This document shows positions 1 to 9,157 of a DNA stretch of 64,000 bases, piece after piece. A model generated the notes under the pieces. It saw only the letters and a list, made by a program, of their open reading frames with translations, searched no databases and was not told the DNA's origin. The position numbers and the translations under genes were made by a program. The DNA lies in the NCBI GenBank assembly GCA_024639165.1, contig JAHEIX010000008.1, positions 34,640 through 98,639 on the forward strand, given 5' to 3'. This DNA comes from UBA7446 sp024639165 (GTDB taxonomy: Bacteria > Bacteroidota > Bacteroidia > Flavobacteriales > Flavobacteriaceae). Within the stretch, counting starts at the first letter, position 1. Each line of letters begins with the position of its first letter.

Positions 1-1611
1 GTGTTGCAAATAGGTGTCAGGTCCAGAAGCGAACCCTTTGTTCATGCGTCTTTTGGCGTAAACGTTAATAAGGTTAAAGGCAATTTCTTTAACGCGTTTT
101 TTAGTTTTTTGCTTGATTTTCTTCCATGCACCAGAACCTAATTTATATATTTTGGGTGCTGCGCCGTCCTTTCCATTATACTTCGAGATTTTATGGAGTG
201 AGTGAATACTCACATATAGCATATCTCTATCTCCATAAAAAAGTTTGATTGCATCTTGTGTTTTTCCCTCAACATCTATGCGCTGTAGACCGCCAAAAGT
301 TCCAATACCATGATCGATATGCGTCACGTAATCGCCGACCTCTAACTCTGTCAGTGCCTTTAGAGACAATGCTTGTTTTTTGGCGTAGCCATTTTTTAAC
401 CTGAATCTGTGATAGCGTTCAAAAAGCTGATGGTCAGTATAACAGACAATATGCTCATCTTCATCTACAAAACCTTGAAATAGGGGTGCCACCCAGCAAT
501 GAAAAGACGTTTCAGGCGCAAGTTCCTCTACAATTTGAACGAGTCGTTTTTTTTGTGCCTCAGAAGCACAAAATACGTGATTGACCACCTGCTTTTGTGT
601 GTTTTCGTTTAAGTGCGTAACAAACCAATCGAATTTACGCTGAAAATGCGGCTGGGGTTGGCATTCAAAAACCACAGCATTGTCTTTACTTGTTGAAGTA
701 AAATGCACTTGTTTGTGAATAGCTAAATTTTGCTCAAATGCTTTTCCGTCCACAAAAAGGGCATTGGGCTGTAACCGCTTAATTTCACCAGAAAGCGCCG
801 CATATGATTTTTCTGCGTGTGCGTATAAATGGTCTAATGAAGTTTGAATAGCACTCGTATTTTGTACACAAATCAAACTTTCCCTTGCTATGAATGACAA
901 CAAGGATTGTCGCTTTTCGTCTAGTTCTTTTTGTTCAATATTGGCCAAGACGTGTATGGCGTTCAAGGCTTGAGTTGAACGCTGACTGGTTATGTCAAAA
1001 CTGCGAATGGTGTCAATTTCATCGCCAAAAAATTCAATGCGGAAGGGTTCTTCATGGCTGTAAGAGTGCACATCCAAAATGCCCCCACGAACGGCAAATT
1101 CACCAGGCTCTGAAACAAAGTCTACCCGCCTAAATCCAAAGTCAAACAGCGTCTCATTGACAAAATCAATACTCAACTCATCTCCCTTTTTTATGGATAA
1201 GGTTTTGCGCTGTAATTCTTTTGGGGTTAACACTTGTTCTGAAAGCGCCTCAGGATATGTAATGACGAGCTGCCTAGGGTTATTTTTAATTTTTTGAAGC
1301 ACCTCTGCCCTCATCAATACATTGGCATTTTCCGTTTCTTCAGTCGCATAGGGACGTCGGTAACTCGATGGAAAAAAAATGGGGGCATCAGTAAGTAATA
1401 CCTCCAAATCATTTAGGTAATATGCCGCTTCTTCTTTGTCGTTGAGTACCCAAACTAAAGTGGCGTTGTGTTGTTCGAACAACGACTTGACTAAAAAGCT
1501 GTGTTTTGACCCAACAAGACCAGCAGCAAATACGCTACCATGGTCTAAAGCGCTTTGGTAAACGGCTCTAAATTTAGAATTGTTTTGATACAGAACGGGA
1601 AGTTCGTTCAC
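1..1611 (-). CDS. mfd: Transcription-repair coupling factor Mfd, N-terminal 537 residues (gene runs off the left edge)
   Basis: Translating the minus strand from 1611 gives 537 uninterrupted codons to the window edge. The product is the front half of Mfd, the ATP-dependent translocase that removes stalled RNA polymerase and recruits UvrA. Visible landmarks are the UvrB-homology region (SYRRPYATEETENANVL, PGEFAVRGGILDV, EPFRIEFFGDEIDSIRSFD) and the start of the RNA-polymerase-interacting domain (VGDYVTHIDHGIGTFGGL, LFYGDRDMLYVSIHSLHKIS). The helicase motor lies outside the window. No ATG is available; I chose GTG at 1611 because it follows a TAnnTTTG promoter box by 13 bp and leaves about 33 residues before the conserved GLVGS segment, as in relatives. 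TTG at 1635 is possible but overlaps the promoter. Family assignment is secure; the start is inferred. Confidence 0.93.
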   Translation of the reverse strand, partial: MNELPVLYQNNSKFRAVYQSALDHGSVFAAGLVGSKHSFLVKSLFEQHNATLVWVLNDKEEAAYYLNDLEVLLTDAPIFFPSSYRRPYATEETENANVLMRAEVLQKIKNNPRQLVITYPEALSEQVLTPKELQRKTLSIKKGDELSIDFVNETLFDFGFRRVDFVSEPGEFAVRGGILDVHSYSHEEPFRIEFFGDEIDTIRSFDITSQRSTQALNAIHVLANIEQKELDEKRQSLLSFIARESLICVQNTSAIQTSLDHLYAHAEKSYAALSGEIKRLQPNALFVDGKAFEQNLAIHKQVHFTSTSKDNAVVFECQPQPHFQRKFDWFVTHLNENTQKQVVNHVFCASEAQKKRLVQIVEELAPETSFHCWVAPLFQGFVDEDEHIVCYTDHQLFERYHRFRLKNGYAKKQALSLKALTELEVGDYVTHIDHGIGTFGGLQRIDVEGKTQDAIKLFYGDRDMLYVSIHSLHKISKYNGKDGAAPKIYKLGSGAWKKIKQKTKKRVKEIAFNLINVYAKRRMNKGFASGPDTYLQH

Positions 1612-1624
1612 GTGTGCTTTTTGA

Positions 1625-1632
1625 CAAAAATA
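1625..1632 (-). promoter_or_regulatory. Bacteroidota -7 box for mfd
   Basis: On the minus strand this reads TATTTTTG, an exact match to the Bacteroidota primary-sigma -7 element TAnnTTTG. It lies 13 bp before the GTG start proposed for mfd. No convincing -33 TTG is seen. Confidence 0.5.
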
Positions 1633-1728
1633 CAAAGTAGTTGGCGTGTCAGCCTCAAGAACGTTATTTTTTAAACAAATTAGTACTTTCCTGTGAGGGA
1701 ATTACACCCCAATATTCGTTAGAGTTAT

Positions 1729-1736
1729 TACATTTG
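1729..1736 (+). promoter_or_regulatory. Bacteroidota -7 box for the acetyltransferase-lysC unit
   Basis: TACATTTG matches TAnnTTTG and ends 7 bp before the ATG at 1744, implying a very short or absent leader. Confidence 0.5.
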
Positions 1737-1743
1737 CCACCCG

Positions 1744-2238
1744 ATGGATAATTTAATCATTCGTAATGCCACCAAGAGCGACGTGCCTGCCATACTCGGC
1801 TTGATTCAAGAGTTGGCAACATTTGAGCGTGAACCGGATGCTGTAGCAGTTACAGAAGCAGAACTTCTGCAGGATGGTTTTGGTGAAAGCCCAGCGTTTG
1901 GCTGCTTTGTAGCTGCCATTGAAAATAAGGTTGTTGGTATTGCCTTGTATTATCCTTGCTATTCTACCTGGAAAGGTAAGTCTTGGCATTTGGAAGATTT
2001 GATAGTAACGGAACCTCACAGAGGAAAAGGAATCGGATTTGCGTTGTTAAAGAAATTTATCTCTTTTGCCCATAACACGGGAGTACGTCGAATCCAATGG
2101 GTGGTATTGGATTGGAATACCCCCGCCATTAATTTTTATGAAAAACAAGGTGCGTCAACACTGTCTGACTGGAACATAACTCAAATGACAGAAGGCGCTA
2201 TGCAAAAATTTATAGCAGAACAAGATGCGGGTATTTAA
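1744..2238 (+). CDS. GNAT-family N-acetyltransferase, diamine-acetyltransferase-like
   Basis: This 164-residue single-domain protein is a Gcn5-related acetyltransferase that moves acetyl from acetyl-CoA to an amine. The acetyl-CoA binding motif A is clear: LEDLIVTEPHRGKGIG around residues 82-97, followed by a helix (FALLKKFISFAH) and the late motif WNTPAINFYEKQGA. The pattern (EDL-V-x-RGKGIG, then DWN-PAI-FYEK-GA) resembles spermidine/thialysine acetyltransferases (SSAT type), so a polyamine or lysine-analogue substrate is a reasonable guess but not proven. The gene overlaps lysC by 14 bp, so the two are translationally coupled. That may tie it to lysine/diaminopimelate metabolism, which is inference only. 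Confidence 0.85.
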   Translation: MDNLIIRNATKSDVPAILGLIQELATFEREPDAVAVTEAELLQDGFGESPAFGCFVAAIENKVVGIALYYPCYSTWKGKSWHLEDLIVTEPHRGKGIGFALLKKFISFAHNTGVRRIQWVVLDWNTPAINFYEKQGASTLSDWNITQMTEGAMQKFIAEQDAGI

Positions 2239-3475
2239 ATTTGGAGGAGCTTCGGTAAAAGATGCAGAAGGCGTAATTAATGTCGTAAAGGTGCTTACAG
2301 AAATGGGCCATGAGGACATACTAGTTGTTGTTTCGGCTATGGGGAAGTCTACCAATGCTTTTGAAGGCGTTGTTGATGCCTATTTCGAAAACCCAGATTC
2401 ATGTAAGGCTGTCTTGCACGAACTGGAAATGTTTCACCAAGAGATAGTGGAGACGCTATTTAATGGTGCACATGGACCTGTTGCCGAACGGGTGAAAAAC
2501 CTGTGTGCTCAATGCGAAACTTTTTTAGCCAATAACCGTTCGCCACACAGGGCATTTGTTTACGACCAAGTGGTAAGCTTTGGCGAGTTGTTATCAACTT
2601 CCATTATCTGTGCTTATTTAAACCATGTAGGCATTGCAGCAGAGTGGGTTGACGCACGAAGCTGTATCAAAACGGACAACTTCTACCGTAGTGCACACCT
2701 CAATTGGGAGCAAACACAAGCGGCCATACAAGACCAAATCCAAGGGAATGTATTAAAAGTTACCCAAGGATTCATTGCCTCCGATGAAAACAATTTTACC
2801 ACTACCTTGGGTCGAGAGGGTTCAGATTATTCTGCTGCCATATTTGCTTATTGTATAGGTGCAACAGATGTGACAATATGGAAAGATGTACAAGGCGTTT
2901 TGAATGCCGACCCACGCGTGTTTGATAAAACACAATTACTTGAGCACATTTCATATCAAGAGGCCATAGAGCTTGCTTTTTACGGGGCATCTGTAATTCA
3001 TCCGAAAACGCTACAGCCCCTCCAAAGAAAAGAAATCCCCCTTTATGTCAAATCCTTTTTAAACCCAAAACAAAAAGGCACTAAAGTGGGTAAAGGAGTG
3101 CGTATGCAGCCCGAAATTCCGTGTTATATTGTTAAAAAGGGCTTATCGCTATTGCGCCTGTCAACACGAGATTTTTCTTTCGTAGTGGAAAACAACATCA
3201 GCGATATATTTAAGCTTCTTCATGAACATAAGATGTCGGTTGATGTAATTCAAAATTCCGCCATCAGTTTTTCGGTTTGCGTGCAAGACAAGTATCGCAA
3301 TATGGATGCCTTACTTCTTTCATTACGATCACGCTTTGATGTAAAACACACACCTGATGTATCCCTTTATACGATCCGTCATTTTGAGGAAAATTCCGCT
3401 GCATCTCTACTGAAATCAAAAGATCTTGTGCTCGAACAACGAACAGCTACCACCCTACAATTGGTGTTAAAATAA
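2225..3475 (+). CDS. lysC: Aspartate kinase (monofunctional, LysC type)
   Basis: Catalyses ATP-dependent phosphorylation of aspartate, the first step to lysine, threonine, methionine and diaminopimelate. The amino-acid-kinase domain begins with the signature KFGGASV at residues 5-11 (usual form KFGGTSV). It contains GREGSDYSAAIFA, the nucleotide/substrate segment, and WKDVQGVLNADPR. About 120 C-terminal residues are ACT-like and usually bind the feedback inhibitor. At 416 residues it is the length of a stand-alone kinase, with no fused homoserine dehydrogenase. It starts inside the end of the upstream acetyltransferase gene (14 bp overlap). Function is confident; the identity of the allosteric effector cannot be read. 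Confidence 0.93.
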   Translation: MRVFKFGGASVKDAEGVINVVKVLTEMGHEDILVVVSAMGKSTNAFEGVVDAYFENPDSCKAVLHELEMFHQEIVETLFNGAHGPVAERVKNLCAQCETFLANNRSPHRAFVYDQVVSFGELLSTSIICAYLNHVGIAAEWVDARSCIKTDNFYRSAHLNWEQTQAAIQDQIQGNVLKVTQGFIASDENNFTTTLGREGSDYSAAIFAYCIGATDVTIWKDVQGVLNADPRVFDKTQLLEHISYQEAIELAFYGASVIHPKTLQPLQRKEIPLYVKSFLNPKQKGTKVGKGVRMQPEIPCYIVKKGLSLLRLSTRDFSFVVENNISDIFKLLHEHKMSVDVIQNSAISFSVCVQDKYRNMDALLLSLRSRFDVKHTPDVSLYTIRHFEENSAASLLKSKDLVLEQRTATTLQLVLK

Positions 3476-3500
3476 CTATATTTGGGGAATACGCACCCCA

Positions 3501-5309
3501 ATGCCTCTAGTATATCCTAAAGATGTTGCCTTTGCCCTTGGACTGTCCAAAATTGGATTTCTAGGGCGTCTTATTGCTCGTATTGTAATGTGGTTTTTGC
3601 GCCTACATAAAATCAACACCATTTATGACCGTTGTGTTGCAAATAGCGATGAAGCCCACTTTCCCTCCTCACTTTTGTTTCAATTTAGAGCCAACTATCA
3701 CATAAGCTCTTCGGAACTAAAGCGTATTCCACCCAAAGGTCCTGTGGCGCTTGTTTCAAATCATCCCTTGGGGGGATTGGATGGCATTATGCTTATACAT
3801 TTATTGCAAGACGTACGTCCCGATTCTAAGTTGATGGCAAACTTCATTTTGGAGCGTGTTACCTTACTTAAAAAATGGTTTATAGGCGTGAACCCCTTTG
3901 ACGATAGCTTGACTTCAAAATCAAGTGTAGGTGGATTTAGACAGGTATTACGCCACCTTGATAATGGCGGTCTATTTGCGGTTTTCCCCGCGGGTGAAGT
4001 AGCTTCAAAAGTAAAAAGACAGGTGCCCATTGATCCCATTTGGAATATCGCAACCATGCGCTTGATTCAACGCGCCAAAGTACCAGTTGTGCCCATTTAT
4101 TTTCATGCAAGAAACAGTCCTTTATTTTATCGATTGGCCAAGATTCACCCGCTGCTGCGCACCGCTAGGCTACCTGCCGAATTATTGACACAACGTCAAC
4201 GAAGTATTGCCATTCGTATAGGTAAACCCATTGCTGTAAAAGATCAAGAGAATCACCCATCTGTTCAAGATTACACCGATTTTGTGAGGCGTAAACTATA
4301 CATGCTTTCAAACATTTATGAGCATAAGTCCATCCTCAAACGTGTGCAAGGCCCTCTAAAGCGAAAAAACAAAAAGGTGATGCCAATTCCGCCTGCGGTG
4401 CCCACATCATCATTAGAGCGCGAACTAATCACTCTTAAAGACAACGACAAATCACTACTGGTTTCAAAAGACTATGAGCTGTTTTTAACGCCCTCAGACT
4501 TGATACCAAACATATTGACAGAAATTGGACGGCAGCGAGAGCTTGCTTTCAGGGCTGTTGGCGAGGGAACGAACAAGTCCTTAGATTTGGATCATTATGA
4601 CACCGATTACTTACATCTGTTTTTGTGGGATCATAAAGCCCGTGCCTTGGTAGGTGCTTATAGATTGGGCTTGGGTAAGCAGTTGATGGACACACACGGC
4701 ATATCAGGGTTTTATTTGTCTGAATTGTTCAAGTTTGAACCAGAAATCATGCATATGTTTAGCAACAGCATAGAACTTGGAAGGGCCTTTGTCTCACAAA
4801 AATATCAACAGCGGCCTATGCCACTTTTCTTGCTTTGGAAGGGCATTATTCACGCCACATTGCGCTATCCAGAATACGATTACTTAATGGGCAGTGTTAG
4901 CATCAGCAATCAGTTTTCTAAATTCACCAAATCCCTTATGATTGAGTTTATGCGTTCCCATTATTACGATCCCTATTTGGCGCAATACATCACCCCAAAA
5001 AAAGAATTTAAAGTAAAGCTTGACGATGCCGACAAAGAATTTGTATTTGATGAAACTTCAGCAGATTTGAACAAGTTTGATAAATTAATTGATGAGGTAG
5101 AACCCGGCGCATTGCGCTTGCCGGTGCTTATCAAAAAGTACATCAAACAAAATGCTCGAGTGGCTTCTTTTAATGTAGACCCTCTTTTTAACAATGCCAT
5201 TGACGGCTTGATGTACATCAAAATTAAGGACATACCATCCAGTACAGTGAAACCTGTTTTAGAAGAATTTCAGGCTTCTCTTGAGCAAAAAACCTATCAC
5301 AACAAATAG
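3501..5309 (+). CDS. Two-domain acyltransferase, OlsF-like (aminolipid synthesis)
   Basis: A 602-residue fusion. Residues about 70-290 are a PlsC/lysophospholipid-type O-acyltransferase: NHPLGGLDG gives the acceptor His and Asp, here spaced HX5D as in hemolysin/aminolipid acyltransferases rather than the usual HX4D, followed by FPAGEVAS and VPVVPIYFHARN. Residues about 325-600 resemble the OlsB/hemolysin N-acyltransferase family (RELAFRAVGEGTN, DTDYLHLFLWD, ELGRAFVSQKYQQRP, LWKGI). This order is that of OlsF, the bifunctional enzyme that N-acylates and then O-acylates ornithine to make ornithine lipid. Glycine or another amino acid could be the acceptor instead. It follows lysC by 25 bp and its 3' end overlaps convergent arsC by 13 bp. 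Domain calls are good; the exact lipid product is inferred. Confidence 0.75.
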   Translation: MPLVYPKDVAFALGLSKIGFLGRLIARIVMWFLRLHKINTIYDRCVANSDEAHFPSSLLFQFRANYHISSSELKRIPPKGPVALVSNHPLGGLDGIMLIHLLQDVRPDSKLMANFILERVTLLKKWFIGVNPFDDSLTSKSSVGGFRQVLRHLDNGGLFAVFPAGEVASKVKRQVPIDPIWNIATMRLIQRAKVPVVPIYFHARNSPLFYRLAKIHPLLRTARLPAELLTQRQRSIAIRIGKPIAVKDQENHPSVQDYTDFVRRKLYMLSNIYEHKSILKRVQGPLKRKNKKVMPIPPAVPTSSLERELITLKDNDKSLLVSKDYELFLTPSDLIPNILTEIGRQRELAFRAVGEGTNKSLDLDHYDTDYLHLFLWDHKARALVGAYRLGLGKQLMDTHGISGFYLSELFKFEPEIMHMFSNSIELGRAFVSQKYQQRPMPLFLLWKGIIHATLRYPEYDYLMGSVSISNQFSKFTKSLMIEFMRSHYYDPYLAQYITPKKEFKVKLDDADKEFVFDETSADLNKFDKLIDEVEPGALRLPVLIKKYIKQNARVASFNVDPLFNNAIDGLMYIKIKDIPSSTVKPVLEEFQASLEQKTYHNK

Positions 5310-5719
5310 GATAGCGCAAAGTTTTTACAATAGGCTTTAATTTCGTCTCGAGTTGCAGCAAAAGCTGCATGGATTTCATCTTCGTTTTCAGAAACAAGCT
5401 TCGATGGATCTGTAAAATTATGATGCCAGCGCTGTGCTTTTTCACTTGGGATATAGGGACAGTTTTGTTGCGCATGATCACAAACTGTTATGATGTGATC
5501 AAAGGCGATTTCTGCATATTCGTCTACATGGTTTGACGTGTTTTTGCTGATGTCAACACCTGCTTCTTGCATGATGCTAACCGCCCTGGGGTTTAATCCA
5601 TGGGTTTCAATGCCGGCACTGTAAACCGAGACATTTTGACCGCCAAAAAGCTGCATATACCCGTGTGCCATTTGACTTCTACATGAATTTCCAGTACAGA
5701 GAATTAAGATATTTATCAT
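5297..5719 (-). CDS. arsC: Arsenate reductase ArsC, thioredoxin-coupled (low-molecular-weight phosphatase fold)
   Basis: A 140-residue protein with the phosphate-binding loop CTGNSCRS (C8, C13, R14). Two further cysteines, C80 and C87 in TVCDHAQQNC, complete the three-cysteine relay of thioredoxin-linked arsenate reductases. Plain tyrosine phosphatases of this fold lack the second and third redox cysteines, so arsenate reduction to arsenite is favoured. There is no adjacent ArsR, ArsB or Acr3 gene, so this is not an obvious ars operon. Its 3' end overlaps the convergent acyltransferase gene by 13 bp. Confidence 0.85.
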   Translation of the reverse strand: MINILILCTGNSCRSQMAHGYMQLFGGQNVSVYSAGIETHGLNPRAVSIMQEAGVDISKNTSNHVDEYAEIAFDHIITVCDHAQQNCPYIPSEKAQRWHHNFTDPSKLVSENEDEIHAAFAATRDEIKAYCKNFALSYLL

Positions 5720-5771
5720 AGTGTGCTAAATAACAGTTATTTCAACAATAAAAGGTTTTCTCTAAGTTAAA

Positions 5772-6722
5772 TTAACTTAAAAAATGGCCTGTATCTATCA
5801 GTTGTTTTAGCTTAGATAGGATCACTTCGCTCAATCGCAGATGGCTTTGTGTGGTCCAACCTGCAACATGCGGGGAGAAAATAACCTGATCACTTGCTGT
5901 CAAAAATGCCCAATCGTCAGATTGCGTCACATCTAAATCAAAAGCAGTAGTTTCTACATCAAGCACATCTAAGCAAGCTCCTTTTACTTTGTTGGCTTTT
6001 AGTCCTTTAACCAGGTGTTCAACAACCACTTGATTGCCACGTGCAGTATTGACAAGCCAAAATGACTTTTTCATACTTTCAATAAATGCGTGGTTTACGT
6101 ATTGTTGCGTACTCTCGTTCAGGGGGAGGTGAATGCTAAGAACATCTGATTGGTCATGAATTGTGCTGAGCGGTACTTGGGTGGCATATTCATCTCCCAC
6201 ATTATCTAGAATGTCGTGACACAAAACACGAACGTCAAAGCCCGCCAATTTACGCGCAAACTGCTTGCCGGTATGTCCATAGCCAATGATACCTATGGTT
6301 TTTCCGCCTAATTCTTCACCTCGATTTGCTTCTCTTTGCCATTCTCCTTTGCGTACTTGCTTGTCGCCTTTCGGTAATTTGTTCAGTAGGCTTAACAGCA
6401 TACCTAATGCGTGTTCGCCAACAGAGGGACTGTTGCCTTCTGGTGCAGCCACTACCTTAATGCCCATTGCTGCTGCTGCTTTGAGGTCAATATTTTCCAA
6501 ACCTGAACCTACACGTGCAATAAATTTTAAGTTTTTGGCTTTTTGTAAAAAGGGCTCGTCAATTGAGAGTCTACTCCTAAGCACGATGCCGTGATATTGG
6601 GCGATGTCTTGAGCGATAGCTTCTTTTGAAGATAGGGTATCTACAATATTTTCAAACCCCAAAACAGTCAATTGGTCTACGAGAATGGGATGGTTTTCGT
6701 CTAGGTGTAAAATACGCATCAT
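5772..6722 (-). CDS. D-2-hydroxyacid dehydrogenase, 3-phosphoglycerate dehydrogenase-like
   Basis: A 316-residue NAD-dependent D-isomer-specific 2-hydroxyacid dehydrogenase. The Rossmann motif is IGIIGYGHTGKQFARKL. The catalytic Arg lies in NTARGNQVV and the His near the C-terminus in SPHVAGWTT; RVGSGLENIDL precedes the cofactor domain. It lacks the C-terminal ACT domain of long SerA forms, like many short bacteroidete SerA-type proteins, so phosphoglycerate is plausible but not certain. It begins 1 bp after the mgtE stop codon region, indicating the last place in a long minus-strand operon. Confidence 0.82.
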   Translation of the reverse strand: MMRILHLDENHPILVDQLTVLGFENIVDTLSSKEAIAQDIAQYHGIVLRSRLSIDEPFLQKAKNLKFIARVGSGLENIDLKAAAAMGIKVVAAPEGNSPSVGEHALGMLLSLLNKLPKGDKQVRKGEWQREANRGEELGGKTIGIIGYGHTGKQFARKLAGFDVRVLCHDILDNVGDEYATQVPLSTIHDQSDVLSIHLPLNESTQQYVNHAFIESMKKSFWLVNTARGNQVVVEHLVKGLKANKVKGACLDVLDVETTAFDLDVTQSDDWAFLTASDQVIFSPHVAGWTTQSHLRLSEVILSKLKQLIDTGHFLS

Positions 6723-6723
6723 G

Positions 6724-8082
6724 CTAAAAGCCTAAAATGACCTTGGCAATATAGAAGAACAGAAAAATGCCAAAAATATCGTTGCTTGTCGTGATAAAAG
6801 GTCCCGTGGCGATGGCCGGATCAATATTGTTACGGTCTAGAATGATGGGCACAAAGGTTCCCACGAGTGCCGAGACTACAATTACACATAACATAGACAA
6901 GGCAATGGTAAGGCTAACGGAAGTTTCAAGGCCTGTAAAATACCCAAATATGAGTAAGAGTGTGCTCAGAGCAACTCCGTTTATAAGGCTAAGCCCCACT
7001 TCTTTTATCAATCGATTAAATAGGCTTCCTTTAACAATATCATTTGCCAAACCTTGTACAATTATGGCCGAGGATTGTACGCCAACATTCCCTGCCATTG
7101 CCGCTATTAGGGGCGTAAAGAAGAAAAGGGTTTTGTAGGATGGGTGCTGCATTACTTGCTCAAAGCCTTCTAAAATAAACACACTGCCCAAACCGCCAAT
7201 AAGCCCTAAAATCAACCATGGCAATCGTGCTCGTGTTAGTTCTACGATGCTGTCATCGGCTTCTACGTCAGAGGCAATACCAGCCGCCAACTGGTAGTCT
7301 TTGTCTGCTTCATCTTTGATAAAATCTACAATATCATCAATTGTAATTCTACCCAATAATTTTTTTTCATCGTCTACAACGGGAACCGCTTCCAAATCGT
7401 ATTTAGCCATTAGCTTGGCTACTTCTTCGCCTTGTTCGCTGATATTGACGTAATCAACTTTAGGAATAAAAACGCTTTTGACCTTGGCCTTTTCATTTGC
7501 GGTAAGTAAGTCTTTTAGGGACAGGCGTCCTATTAGAACATTTTCATCGTCAACCACATAAATAGAATGTACTCTTTTGACTTCTGATGCTTGTGTCCGC
7601 ATCTCGCGTACACATTTGGTAATCGACCAATTTTCATTGACTTTGACCAATTCTTTTGCCATCAAACCACCTGCTGAGTCTTCGTCATAGGTAAGCAGCT
7701 CTTGGATATCTTGAACCCGCTCTTCGTCTTCTATTTGGGCAATTACCTCGGCCTGTCGTTTTTCGGGCAGCTCTGCAATCAAATCAACGGCATCATCGGT
7801 ATCGAGCTCCTCTACCTCCTCAGCAATTTCCTTAACCGAAAGCAATTCAAGTATGGACTCTCGAATATCTTCGTCTACTTCTGTTAGTACGTCTGAGGTT
7901 TTTTCAGAATCGAGCAGTTTGATTAAATAAATTCCCTCATCAATTGAGAGTTCATCAACAATCTCGGCTAAATCGGCATAGTGGTATTCACCAGCGCGCT
8001 TTTTTAGTGCATTGGCATTGCGCTGCTCAATGTCGCTTTTGAATTGCGATAGGATTTCGTCATTGAGTTGAAAAGGTGTCAT
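6724..8082 (-). CDS. mgtE: Magnesium transporter MgtE
   Basis: A 452-residue MgtE with the full family layout. An N-terminal acidic superhelical domain (about residues 1-130) contains ELDTDDAVDLIAELPEKRQ. Two CBS domains (about 135-260) follow, and a C-terminal membrane domain of five helices (about 285-452) contains GNVGVQSSAIIVQGLA, the conserved Mg2+-selectivity region. The cytoplasmic domains gate the channel by Mg2+ binding. The start overlaps ksgA by 23 bp, so translation is coupled in the same transcript. Confidence 0.95.
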   Translation of the reverse strand: MTPFQLNDEILSQFKSDIEQRNANALKKRAGEYHYADLAEIVDELSIDEGIYLIKLLDSEKTSDVLTEVDEDIRESILELLSVKEIAEEVEELDTDDAVDLIAELPEKRQAEVIAQIEDEERVQDIQELLTYDEDSAGGLMAKELVKVNENWSITKCVREMRTQASEVKRVHSIYVVDDENVLIGRLSLKDLLTANEKAKVKSVFIPKVDYVNISEQGEEVAKLMAKYDLEAVPVVDDEKKLLGRITIDDIVDFIKDEADKDYQLAAGIASDVEADDSIVELTRARLPWLILGLIGGLGSVFILEGFEQVMQHPSYKTLFFFTPLIAAMAGNVGVQSSAIIVQGLANDIVKGSLFNRLIKEVGLSLINGVALSTLLLIFGYFTGLETSVSLTIALSMLCVIVVSALVGTFVPIILDRNNIDPAIATGPFITTSNDIFGIFLFFYIAKVILGF

Positions 8083-8842
8083 CAGCTATTTTTTGTGTCA
8101 ACAATATAAATTCCGATACACCCAAGCGCTCTGGGCGTTCATCAAAGATACTATCTTCTTTTAAACTAGCCGAAAGCCCAAAGGATTTTAGGCTATTTCG
8201 CAAGGTTTTTCGCCGTTGTTGAAAGGCTGTTTTGACCACCCTAAAAAAGAGTTTGTCATCACAAGGCAATGCATAGTCTGCTTTGCGCTTCAATCGGATA
8301 ACAGCAGAAGCTACTTTTGGGGGTGGGTCAAAAACAAATCGCGACACATTAAATAGGTATTCTGTCTCGTAGAAGGCCTGAGTTAACACCGATAAAATTC
8401 CATAGGCTTTGCTACCCGGTTTTTCACAGATGCGCGCTGCAACCTCTTTTTGAAACATGCCCGCAAATTCGGGCACTCGTGTTCTTTGTTCAATTACGCG
8501 AAATAAAATTTGACTGGAAATATTATATGGAAAGTTTCCAATAACAGCTAGCTGCACATCAAATTGATCGGCAAGGGATATTTTTAAAAAATCACCCTCC
8601 AAGATTCGATCTTCTAATTGGCTGAAATGCGTCTTGAGGTAGCTAACGGATTCGGTATCGATTTCAATTACGTGCGTGGTAAATGGTTTTTCCAGTAGGT
8701 ATTGGGTAAGTACGCCCATTCCTGGACCAACTTCGAGCACATGATCATAACCCACTCCAGACAGGGTATTGGCAATGTTTTGCGCAATGTTTAGGTCGGT
8801 TAAAAAGTGCTGTCCGAGGTATTTTTTTGGGCGAACACTCAT
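8060..8842 (-). CDS. ksgA: 16S rRNA adenine-N6,N6 dimethyltransferase KsgA/RsmA
   Basis: Dimethylates two adjacent adenines in the 3' terminal hairpin of 16S rRNA during small-subunit assembly. A SAM-binding motif EVGPGMGVLTQYLL and catalytic motif GNFPYNISSQIL (NFPY) are present, and the family start KKYLGQHFLTD is near the N-terminus. An upstream in-frame extension exists, but I placed the start at the ATG at 8842: it gives the usual 260-residue length and forms an ATGA overlap with the preceding DUF4286 gene. Confidence 0.95.
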   Translation of the reverse strand: MSVRPKKYLGQHFLTDLNIAQNIANTLSGVGYDHVLEVGPGMGVLTQYLLEKPFTTHVIEIDTESVSYLKTHFSQLEDRILEGDFLKISLADQFDVQLAVIGNFPYNISSQILFRVIEQRTRVPEFAGMFQKEVAARICEKPGSKAYGILSVLTQAFYETEYLFNVSRFVFDPPPKVASAVIRLKRKADYALPCDDKLFFRVVKTAFQQRRKTLRNSLKSFGLSASLKEDSIFDERPERLGVSEFILLTQKIADDTFSTQ

Positions 8843-9156
8843 GTGTATGACTTCAAAAACTCTAACCGACTTGCAAAAGCCACCCAATCTTGAGGAAAAA
8901 CACGATGTAGTTTTTGCAATACCAGTTGATGGCCAATTTCTTTTACCCAACGCAAATGCTCGGGCTCTGGGCAATAGAATTGCATACTAAAGGTGGTTCC
9001 TTTAATAGGCTCAACCCCATCTACAAACTCAACACGCAACAAGTCTATTTGTTGTACGTTTTTGGTAATTTCGGGCAGTAACTCTTTATCAACGTGCGTC
9101 GCCCAATCTTTTTCAATATTGGGCTCAACGATAAAGGTGATGTTGTAAATCTGCAT
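8839..9156 (-). CDS. DUF4286 family protein, function unknown
   Basis: A small protein of about 105 residues beginning MQIYNITFIVEP, matching the DUF4286 family of Bacteroidota. Conserved-looking features are VEPNIEKDWATHV, QFYCPEPEHL and the C-terminal LHRVFPQDWVAFASRLEFL. A compact alpha/beta sandwich is likely. I see no catalytic motif or signal peptide. The start at 9156 is preferred over 9174 because it begins 1 bp after the serS stop. It overlaps ksgA by ATGA. Placement between serS and ksgA suggests a translation-linked role, which is inference only. Confidence 0.75.
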   Translation of the reverse strand: MQIYNITFIVEPNIEKDWATHVDKELLPEITKNVQQIDLLRVEFVDGVEPIKGTTFSMQFYCPEPEHLRWVKEIGHQLVLQKLHRVFPQDWVAFASRLEFLKSYT

Positions 9157-9157
9157 A

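Noticed and set aside
5297..5719. Low-molecular-weight protein tyrosine phosphatase instead of ArsC
   Set aside because: C80 and C87 complete the arsenate-reductase cysteine relay, which phosphatases lack.
8843..8974. 44-codon in-frame N-terminal extension of ksgA
   Set aside because: It overlaps the DUF4286 gene, is not KsgA-like, and the ATG at 8842 gives the normal family N-terminus and an ATGA coupling.
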